From the NCBI GenBank assembly GCA_030544215.1, contig JARZZO010000016.1:38462001-38526000 (forward strand): DNA of 64,000 nt. The letters run 5' to 3'. Under the pieces are notes generated by a model. The model did not search any database, was not told the origin of the DNA, and was given only the letters and a program-made list of their open reading frames with translations. The DNA is from Zantedeschia hybrid cultivar. Taxonomy: Eukaryota > Streptophyta > Magnoliopsida > Alismatales > Araceae. A program made the translations under genes and the position numbers. Shown piece by piece: positions 56,325-64,000 of this stretch (the first letter of the stretch is position 1; each line of letters opens with the position of its first letter).

Positions 56325-59195
56325 TCAAGGCTGGCTCTCCCCTCCGCCCTCATCGAGCTGGCTCTGGGCCTCGTCAGGCGCTTCCGGTGCTGGTTCTCGG
56401 CTGGGAGGCGGAGGTGGTCCCATCGCGCTTGGCCCTGCCTGGCCAGAAGACACAGCGGCACTGGCCGTGAAAGCACTGGTCAAACCACGCTCATGGGCAC
56501 GCTGTCGAGCTCGCTGGTACCTCTCCTCCACCATCTTGCGCTCATGCTCTGCAACTGACAACCGACCCAGAAGACCCTCCAGTCGAAGGCGCTCACGCTC
56601 TCGCTCCTCATTGATGAATTCTAGTCGAGACTGGAGGTGTGCAAGCTCTCGCGCAAGATCTCCTGTCGAAAGTCGGGCCACCTGCTCCTCCAGAGATCGG
56701 ATCCGCTCCGCATCAGCCTCAGCCCGAGCCGCTACAGCACGGGCATGCTCTAGCTCCGCTTCAGCCCTCTGAAGGGCTTCCTGAAGCTCAGCAACCTGCA
56801 GAAGAAGATTTTGTTAACTCAAGGCATCAATCAAAATCAAGTTCAGGAGTCAAAAAGTTGAAGAACTTACCCGAGCAGCGCGATCCTCCTCCGCAAGAGA
56901 AGCTCGGTGGATGGCGGAGGCGAGCTGACTCTGGAGGTCAGCCAGAGCAGCGTCGTAGGCAGATGAGGAGGATGATGACGCTCCGTGGGTAGAGGGAGCC
57001 GCCTGGGTGTAGACGGCTCGCTGTATCAAAAGAAGACTGTCAGTGACTAATCGCCAAAACAATTAATTAATTAAAACGTGCACTCATATTCATGCATACA
57101 TACCAGATCATACAGCTCCTTCTGGACTTGTTCGAGCTGGGCCTCGGCATCATGTAGGCGGGCCCGGAGGTCGATGATGACCGCGTCACGTGCATCTTGC
57201 ATATCACACATTCATACATTCATTCACCAAGCATAAATTAAGATAATAATAAATTGAAAGACGCATAAATGCATACTTACATCGAGTGGTCGGAGGAGCC
57301 GAAGCTGATCGGCGTAGTGAGCCCGGTACTGCTGGAGGTAGACCTCGCTACTCTCCGCCCGTGACTCCACTCTGATGCCGCGGCGGTGCCAGTCTTCATA
57401 TTGCTCCGGGAATTTCGCACGCCAATCTGTGAGGGCTTGCTTACCCCTCATGCTCCTTCCCACGCCCTCCGGGACCTCCTCGTCGATCCATTCTTGATGG
57501 AGGCCCAACGTCCTCATCACGAGCCGGAGGCGGAGGGGCTCGATTTCATTGAGGCAATGCACCCACATTTGCCTCCCGAACCTCCTCCTGCCAGCCGTTA
57601 CCCACGGCTGACCCTCCTCGCCCATACCAAGGTACGGGCACCAGATCACCTGCATATAGGTTAGATGCATTCATAAATAAATTGCATTTAAGGAATAAAA
57701 GATTGCATTTAATAAAATTGAACAAGTTAAAAACTTACCAGGAGCTCCGGGTAATCCAGGAACTGACGGCGGAGGGCCGTCAGCTGGCGGTGCTGAGGAG
57801 CTGTGTCCATGATCGGCTGCCAACGGCAGGCCAATGGGACAGCGCTAGGTCGAACAATCCGCGCTCTGCCGAGCGGGAAGTAGTAATAACTCCAAACCTG
57901 CATTCATGAACATATAAGTTAGTAAAGCATCATATCGAATTACATATCATGAACAAATAATTAAATAACTTAATACCTGGAGAAACGGCGAGAAGCCGCT
58001 GACAGTGGTCTCACGGTCTGGCGTGACCGCAGACAAATCGGCAAAGAGATGGGCCAGAAGGGCCGTACCCCAGGCATACTCTCCTAGACTCTCTAAATCA
58101 TCTAACAAATAAAGAAATCTACAGTGGATATGGTCGCCCTTCGTACCGAAGAGTAACCGACCAAAGAAGAAAACTAAGAAGACCCTAAGCTGTCTATCTA
58201 TCTCCTCCCCCTGACTCGGGTCACTACAGTATGCGGCGGAGGATGACTCGGCTAGTCTATCCCTAAACTCCTCCCGGGTCTCGTCAGACCGACGCCGGGG
58301 CTCCTCTAGACCTAAAGCTGCCTCTACCTCTACTCTAGGAACCATCCTAGACTCCCTGCCTAGGCTGGATACCTCTATCCCTAACAGAGCCTCTGCCAAT
58401 CCCTGATAGTTGGGGTAGGTCACCCCACTCACAGGTCGGCCCTCTATCCGGAGGCCAGTGATCCTGGCCACATCCTCTAGGGTAGGGACCATATGCCCCC
58501 ACGGCATTAGGAAAGCACGGCTTTCCGCATGCCACCTCTCCCGCAGCACCTGCAGGAGGACCAGATCGAGCCAAAATGGCTCGATGTCTAGTACCTCGCC
58601 GAACCCCATCCGGCGCAGGCGCGCCTTCTGGAAATCCGGGAGCCCTCTATAAGCCCCCCCTACTACTAGGTCCCACGAGATCCTAGCCCTCATCACTCCC
58701 TGCAAATAAAAAAAAAAAACATAAAAAATATGGTCAGTAATGAATAAAAACAGAAAAAATCACTTATGTTTTGAAAGGCGTCAGCACACACAGACGTTTT
58801 TCAAAACACGTCCACATGCCCTGACGTAATTCAAACTTATTTTCTACCTAATTAAAAATTCAGAATTAATCTTGAAAGACGTCAGTCCAGTGTGACGCCT
58901 TTTGAATGGCGTCACCTGGTCTGGACGCCTTTCAAGTCCAGATTCCGGGTTCTTAAGAGAACCCCGTTTTCTCCCCTCTTTTCTTATTCCACTCAAACCA
59001 TAGAAAGCTTACCGTGTGGAGGTCGCCCTCCTCTTCTTCTTCCATGGCCACGGGCGCCGGAGGAGCTTCCTCTTCCTCCAAAAAGGCCGCCGCTTCCGCG
59101 AGAGCCGCCGGAACCTCCACCAGGGCCTCCTTCTCTTGCCTCCGCCGCCTCTTAGCCAAGGCTTTCATCTTCTTGGATCCTTCACCACGCTCCAT
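56325..59195 (-). CDS. antisense PMD gene 1: plant mobile domain protein with coiled coil
   Basis: Seven exons are read on the minus strand: 59013-59195, 57977-58699, 57739-57897, 57281-57649, 57104-57195, about 56870-57020, 56325-56795. Donors are GTAAG or GTAT types and acceptors TTTGCAG, ATGCAG, ATACAG or CTGCAG. Exon 1 is acidic/basic and low-complexity (MERGEGSKKMKALAKRRRRQ). Exons 2-4 are the PMD (PF10536-like): ARISWDLVVGGAYRGL, IEPFWLDLVLLQVL, GHMVPTLEDVARITGL, GRPVSGVTYPNYQG, DHIHCRFLYLLDDL, AWGTALLAHLFADL and, in exon 3, SYYYFPLGRARIVRP. Exons 5-7 give a long coiled coil and a proline-rich tail. Exons 1-4 keep phase 0 throughout; the exon 4/5 junction is off by one base, so the tail may be shifted or mis-modelled. 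PMD proteins such as MAIN act in heterochromatin silencing; copies carried by Gypsy elements are known. The role here is not shown. Confidence 0.8.
58771..58940 (-). promoter_or_regulatory. four dyads in intron 1 of PMD gene 1
   Basis: Left arms at 58777, about 58807 (CACGTC), 58877 (GACGTC) and 58907, each with a 10-nt centre. The first two and last two are 30 bp apart, back to back, sharing the TTTCAAA or TTTTGAA flank. This spacing also occurs in the 5.4 kb LTR. Confidence 0.7.
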
Positions 59196-59327
59196 GGTTA
59201 AGAAAGAGGGAATTTTGAGAGGGAGATCGCCGGAGCTCGAAATCGCCGGGGAGGAGAGGAAGGAGAAAGAGATTTTTGTGAAAAGTAAGGAAGAAAGGGG
59301 GCCTTCGCGGGTCTGTTAACGAAAAGG

Positions 59328-59680
59328 TTGAAAGGCGTCGACTTAGGAAGACGCGTTTTATGGCGCATAAGTTGAAGCGGCAAGGACAGCTGTTTGAATT
59401 TGAATGAAACACGTCTACAGGTGTAGACGCGTTTCAAGTTTCTGGAGAGAGCCGTATAGAGGAAAATGATTAAAGGCGTCTTGGTGTGTTGACACGTTTC
59501 AGAGAATTAATCACGGAATTAATGGCAGAATCCTGGAAAAAGTAGGAGAGAGAGTTGAAAGGCGTCAATCTTTGTAGACGCAATTTAAGCTTTAATCAGG
59601 TTTTTGAGGATTAAATTGAATTTATGGGAAAAGGAATTATGGTTGAAAGGCGTCTTTCTGAGTGGACGCGTTTTACATTT
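59328..59680 (-). promoter_or_regulatory. five dyads upstream of PMD gene 1
   Basis: Left arms at 59334, 59410, 59475, 59561 and 59649; every centre is 10 nt. They lie 140-475 bp before the ATG at 59195, where the gene's promoter should be. The dyad at 59410 has a fully symmetric centre (TACAGGTGTA), giving a 22-bp near-perfect inverted repeat. Confidence 0.72.
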
Positions 59681-59845
59681 AACAGAACCCGAACTGTTGA
59701 ATTTTCAGGAAAAATCTGGTTTTTACTAAAGGAAAAATTATGTGCACATCACAGAAAGTTGGGGAAAGATTCCAAGACATGAAAAATCAATCTTTATTCA
59801 ATGAAATTCTTTATTACATCATAAAGAAAAAGAGAAAGAGGGCAT

Positions 59846-61252
59846 TTAAGGAAGAATTTCATGAAGACTTTTAAGGTATGGGAATTTCAATCCTCTATCT
59901 CTATCTTTAGAGGATTTTACACGATAACAAAAGCCAAGGTTCCACAGAGTAGTGATGATTTGTATGGCTTCATAATCTTCATCGGATTCCAAGTCGCGCT
60001 TCTTGATTGGGAGTGTGGGAGAGAACTCAGGGAATTCACGACGGCCCAAGCTAAGTTGAGTAAGGCACTGATGTGGATTGTATAACACGAACTCGGTGGC
60101 TCCAATCAACTTAAGATCTGCTCCTGCTGCACGGCGCACCCAGAAAGGCTTTCCAACGAGAGCAAGTGGAGACGAGTCAAATATGTCGGATGTCATGAGT
60201 TTCAAATACTCTCTCCAGTCGGCCCGGGTCTTGAGCTTTGGAACCTTGTTAACCATGTGCTCATTGAACTTTACAATATTAGCAATGCAATGAATTGGAC
60301 TATTCAAGAAGATTTGAGATGGATTTAGAGGCCTTTTCTTGCTGTGCTCAAACTTGAAGTGAAGTTCAACCCACAAAGCAAAGAGTAACATGCACCCATA
60401 AGGAGGACGGCCCACAGATGCCGCAGAAAGCCCGCTATAAAGATATGCCAAGAGTGCAGTGCTAATGGATTTACCTTCGAAGATTGCGCATATAGCACTG
60501 ACTTGATCATCTTCCAAGATATTATCCTGTGCAGGGAAGAACAAGGCACCGGCAAGGCATGTAACTAAAGCTTTCGTCACATCTTCCGCTTCATCCTCCC
60601 TTAGATCATCAATTTCATATATAGTCCACTCGGCTAGCTTTGCAAGATTGATTCCCTTTTTGGTGAGGCATCCTTTAGCTTCTGAAGGATCCTTCATGAT
60701 TGATGTCAACAATTGTTGACCGGTGATTTTCTCTCTTGTTAAGGCTATCTTATCTTTGTTTTCTTTGGTCTTTGAGAGACCTAATAGAAGCTCCGCCTCT
60801 TCTAGAAGGATCGTGCACTCGAAGTCTTGGAAAAAGAACGTATGAGTTTGGGGATGCCACCACTCGATCAAGGCACCCATAGCCGCCCAATCTACGTTCG
60901 AACTTTTGTAATTCTTGGCAAGCATCACAAGACCTTGAAGATTCCACTTGGATATAAACACTTGTATGGAAAGCTTAACACTTTTTGCAAGTTTACGAAT
61001 CCAAGGGAGAGAGGTAAATTTCCTTGGGCCAGGAAACATGGGATAATTCTGAAAACGAAAGGAAAGATTGAAGAACATGATGAAGAACATGATGAAGAAC
61101 AAGATGAAGAACATGATGAAGAACATGAAAGAAGAATTGAAAGGAAAATTAATTTAACTTACTTGAAGATTAGGATTCCTTCCATTGAGGTGATTCTCTA
61201 TGTCGGAGAACTTCTCTAAAGACATCTTCATCTTCTTGTTTGAAGAATCCAT
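59846..61252 (-). CDS. antisense PMD gene 2: DUF7745-like PMD protein
   Basis: Two exons on the minus strand. Exon 1, 61163-61252, encodes 30 residues starting MDSSNKKMKMSLEKFSDIEN and ends at a GTAAGT donor. The intron (61049-61162) is made largely of GATGAAGAACAT repeats. Exon 2, 59846-61048, starts after TTTTCAG with NYPMFPGPRKF and is open for 400 codons. Key stretches: SIQVFISKWNLQGLVMLAKN, WAAMGALIEWWHPQTHTFFF, CTILLEEAELLLGLSKTKEN (the domain's LEE-LLGL motif), VTKALVTCLAGALFFPAQDN and CIANIVKFNEHM. This is the pattern of the DUF7745 group of plant mobile-domain-like proteins. Both exons are in phase. The C-terminus ends LKSLHEILP. It has its own TATA box upstream. Function in the element is unknown. 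Confidence 0.82.
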
Positions 61253-61387
61253 CCCCTTTTTCGGAGTTCCTCCTTCTTGAAGATTGGAAAGCTTGGAAAC
61301 TTTGAAGAAACCTTGAAACTTTGGAAGAAAACTCCACCTAGGATCTTTGGATTATGATAGGATTGCTTGGGAACGACCTAAGGGTGT

Positions 61388-61395
61388 TTATATAA
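61388..61395 (-). promoter_or_regulatory. TATA box of PMD gene 2
   Basis: Minus strand reads CTTATATAAACACCC, 136-143 bp before the ATG at 61252. It suggests that PMD gene 2 is transcribed from its own promoter inside the element. Confidence 0.65.
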
Positions 61396-61498
61396 GAGGA
61401 ATTGCGATCCTAAGTAGACCTTTTTCGGATTGGAAAAGGGATGTGCATTGGTAGAATTGGAATTCGAGTAGAAGAACAGCCATAATCTGTTTCTGTGA

Positions 61499-61569
61499 GT
61501 AAAAGGCGTCGAGAATAAGCGACGCGTTTCAATGTTGAATGGCGTCTGCTCGACACGACGTGTTTCAGC
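61499..61569 (-). promoter_or_regulatory. two dyads upstream of PMD gene 2
   Basis: Left arms at 61505 and 61541, 36 bp apart, each with a 10-nt centre (GAGAATAAGC and TGCTCGACAC). They lie about 110-175 bp upstream of the TATA box, the same kind of place as in the LTR. Confidence 0.72.
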
Positions 61570-62588
61570 AATTCTGTGAATTACTCGAAATTCTATGGTT
61601 TTTAATGAATATTTAACGATTTTTTATTGCAGGAAAATCAGAAAATTTAGAGAATTCAAAATATCAAGAAGATCCCACTGTGGGAGTCAAGAAGTCTCGA
61701 CCGTGGCTAAAAAGACGGTTATCTCTACCCTTGTATTATTCCATGTAATTATTTTGCATCAGCATTACTATATGTTAAGTATTTATTAGATTATATCAAG
61801 GACCTTGTGGTTTTGGTGAAACTGGAATTTGAGTTCCCCTTCAACAAAAACTGTGATAATTCCAGAGAATTCTTAATCGTACGGATAGGCCGTTGGATTG
61901 TTAATTAGTGAGGACGATGGTTCCACTTTTGTGAAACAGTGCGTGGATAAACGAGCTTCGGCTTAGCACTGAATTACAAGAATTGGTATCTTGACTCATT
62001 AATGACAATTTAACAATATTATCCTTGATTAATTTATATTTTATTTGACTTTATATTTTTCTTTTAGCCCAGCATGCATCATGTAGGATTTTGAAATCAT
62101 TGTGATAAGGATTAATTACTGATTAAGTTTCAGACCATTAATCAAAATAATCTCAAACATGATATGAAATATTCCATTCTGAATTGAGTATCTTGATTAT
62201 CTTTGAGGTTCGCTTGAAGATATCTTTAGAATTCTATCCTTTCTTGGATTCTTTATCCAATATTTCTTATATTTTTTTTAAGATCCATCATGGCTGCAGC
62301 ACGTCCACATTAGCTGGCAAACGCTCCCCATGATAAAACCTACAGTGTCTACGACCTGGGGTACTTCCCACTCAGAGGAGGTTGATCGACCTTATTTTAT
62401 TTCCTTGTCTACCTCATCCAGACAGGATTAATTCCATTGATTTCATTGAGCTATCTTCATTGATAATTTTGAGAAAAATTCCAATCATGTGATGTTAAGA
62501 GCGTGTCTCATCACACCTTGGCACCACCTTTTCAGTACATTCCATTTCATTTCACTCCCTTGCAAAGACGATGCCAAGGTGAGGCAGC
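61570..62588. other. T1 region before 3' LTR
   Basis: A+T-rich, no gene seen. The bases before the LTR (GATGCCAAGGTGAGGCAGC) are purine-rich only in part, so a clear polypurine tract cannot be named. Confidence 0.55.
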
Positions 62589-63923
62589 TGTAGACACGTT
62601 AATTTTGACGTCATTTTGAGTAAATTTCATATCATATAATAATGCCTCAGAATGGTCTGATATTTAACCATTGATTAATTTTTATTGATATTTTTGAGTG
62701 TCGGGTCGAACAGACATGTTTAAGTTAATCAATTGAATTGATTTTAACTCAAATTTCAGTAAAAATATGATGAAATCTAAAAGACGTCGACCTATGTAGA
62801 CGCGATTTAGAATTTATTCATGTTTTAACGTTTAAATTTGAATTTTAATCAGTTGATTAATTAGCTAAAAGGCGTCTGTGAGGCTTGACGCGTTTTAGGT
62901 CTCCTAAACTATTTTAACTTCTCTTCCGGATGTTTATCCTTATGTTAATTAGTGTAAAAGGCGTCAGCCAAGGTAGACACATTTTAGCTAATACAGATAA
63001 AGATAAGTTTCTCGGATATTTATCCTTATCTTAATTAATCTGAAAGGCGTCAGCCATGGTAGACGCGTTTTATATAATTACAGATAAAGATGAATTAATC
63101 AGTATTTATCTGTCAGTTAAGATGGATAAATCCAAGATTTTTCTATGTTAATCACGGACGCAGAAAAAGTCTATAAATACCTTACATGTCAATGAGTTTA
63201 AAAAAAAAAAAGGGAGGTTGAGCATTATTGATCGAAGCGATAGCGAATTGAAGACCGAAGCAACGACGTCGGAACGCCGAAGCACTGTCATTTCCAGAAG
63301 TCGGCGTCCTTTCAAGATCCATTCAGAATTCAATCATTGGGCATAAGTGTTTCATTTTTTTATTTTCATTCTACATCTTCATTAATCTCATTCTTCATAA
63401 TCACTTCATGCAAAACACACCACAGCATCATCTTTCAAAACCTATTTGATTTAAGGGGTTTCAAAACCATTTAAACAAGTAAGTTTGCTGTTCAATTTTA
63501 TGCTTAAAATCATGATTAGTTTAGATATTGCTTCTACTTAAAATTATCATCATTGTTTCTTCGTTTATTTTCTTCTCTGTTTCTGCTGCACTCAACAACA
63601 ACAAGAGAATCAAAAGGGGAAATCAAGTACAAAGCCAGAAGGACTTCTGGACGATCCTCAAATCTTCAACCTCAACTTCAACCTTAACATCAAGAACAAA
63701 GAACAAGAAAGGGCTCTCTTTCTTCAGCCGGCTGAAGGAGGGGAATCAAGAATTCAGAATCTTCCGCATTCAAACAGGTAGGCGATCAATACTCTCTTTT
63801 GAAACTTTTAAGTCAAAAGTTTCTGGCGATCACTTCACATAGTTACTGTTTTTAATAGGTTATTTTGCACTAAACAACATAGGATTTTTCATGTTAATCA
63901 CACTAGCATTCTAAGCACCTACA
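62589..63923 (+). repeat. T1 3' LTR
   Basis: 1335 bp, from TGTAGACACGTTAATTTTG to TCTAAGCACCTACA. It differs from the 5' LTR at about 20 positions by eye, spread along the length. Dyads start at 62783, 62871, 62960 and 63046, with the same pitch; one has decayed to GACACA (62976). TATA is at 63172-63179. Confidence 0.96.
62778..63073 (+). promoter_or_regulatory. four dyads in T1 3' LTR
   Basis: Same order and 86-89 bp pitch as in the 5' LTR. The 10-nt centres are identical to those of the 5' LTR, as expected from LTR duplication at insertion. They are therefore not independent evidence for selection. Confidence 0.75.
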
Positions 63924-64000
63924 CCAGCGTTGCCATTTGCTGCTGGAGCATCCCCACTCGGTCTTCTGCGGCGGGAGACTCCGGTATGACTGGCAGAGGC
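63924..64000 (-). pseudogene. M2 gag, part beyond T1
   Basis: 77 bp that resume the M2 gag after the second CCAGC target copy, in the same frame as 42880-44179. The residues match P1's gag over the same stretch (PxxLExLQQQ pattern before ATLAATVTSLAPL). It runs off the window. Confidence 0.9.

Larger units (their letters stand above)
44180..63923 (+). mobile_element. T1: complete 19.7 kb Tat/Ogre-like Gypsy element
   Basis: Bounded by the TSD CCAGC (44175-44179 and 63924-63928) and two LTRs of 1335 bp each. Internal order: PBS (45521), leader, gag, protease and a G-patch-like domain (46544-51217), RT and RNase H (to about 53030), archaeal-type second RNase H (53100-53490), integrase (to 54948), then about 7.6 kb with two minus-strand genes of the PMD group (56325-59195 and 59846-61252). 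A second RNase H and antisense genes before the 3' LTR place it in the Tat group (Ogre-like). By eye the LTRs differ at about 20 sites (1.5 percent), so it is a fairly young insertion. Sense coding is broken in several places. Confidence 0.97.

Noticed and set aside
61075..61135. GATGAAGAACAT repeats coding an MFF-rich leader of PMD gene 2
   Set aside because: A good donor at 61162 and acceptor at 61049 place this stretch in an intron, and the upstream exon gives a normal start.
1..64000. The window as a piece of a plant mitochondrial genome
   Set aside because: nad5 and nad7 are both frameshifted and truncated, and a 20 kb complete LTR element nested in other LTR elements with TSDs fits a nuclear chromosome better. 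A mitochondrial location with imported elements cannot be fully excluded from sequence alone.

Overview
The window reads as plant (angiosperm) nuclear DNA made of two kinds of material. The first is mitochondrion-derived sequence: unspliced, broken pieces of nad5 and nad7 that still carry group II intron parts, surrounded by long gene-poor stretches of mitochondrial-intergenic type. The second is a stack of nested LTR retrotransposons. The nuclear call rests on the scale and nesting of the LTR elements and on the decay of the nad genes (frameshifts, a CGA-to-TGA stop). I recognise no intact host gene and cannot name the species.

Layout. 1-8618 is mitochondrial-like sequence cut by a minus-strand 1.34 kb solo LTR (3279-4622, TSD CCAGC). 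8624-14042 is an unusually long 5.4 kb LTR-like unit (TSD AGGCG) built from two internal tandem duplications (A-A' and B-B'). 14048-30111 is mitochondrial-like: a nad5 exon 2 pseudogene plus the start of its split intron, a 0.5 kb inverted repeat, LINE ORF1 and LINE RT fragments, a Copia-type LTR, and a nad7 segment (end of intron 1, exon 2, intron 2, part of exon 3) fused to a Gypsy RT fragment.

30112-44179 plus 63924-64000 holds three damaged elements of one Tat/Retand-like Gypsy family. P1 (+) has LTR, gag, protease and an RT that stops just after the YIDD motif. M1 (-) has a 3' LTR split by a plus-strand solo LTR (34409-35700, TSD TTTAT), then an antisense PF04195-type gene. M2 (-) has an LTR, a 121-bp tandem repeat and gag. 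M2's gag is split by a complete 19.7 kb Tat/Ogre-like element, T1 (44180-63923, TSD CCAGC, two 1335-bp LTRs differing at about 20 positions). T1 carries gag-pro-RT-RNaseH-aRNaseH-integrase on the plus strand. On the minus strand, between integrase and the 3' LTR, it carries two intron-containing genes of the plant mobile domain (PMD) group.

The most striking feature is a dyad found about 50 times: TRAA, 2 nt, GCGTC, exactly 10 variable nt, GACGC, 2 nt, TTYA. It is present in the T1-family LTRs (four per LTR, 79-89 bp apart, just upstream of TATA), in the T1 5' leader, upstream of both antisense PMD genes and in intron 1 of one of them. It also occurs about 24 times in the otherwise dissimilar 5.4 kb LTR. 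I did not see it in the mitochondrial-like DNA or in the P1/M1/M2 family. Constant spacing with a free centre looks like a cis-regulatory or protein-binding site shared by unrelated elements. In T1 the sense gag-pol is broken in several places, while the antisense PMD genes keep long open exons and mostly canonical splice sites.
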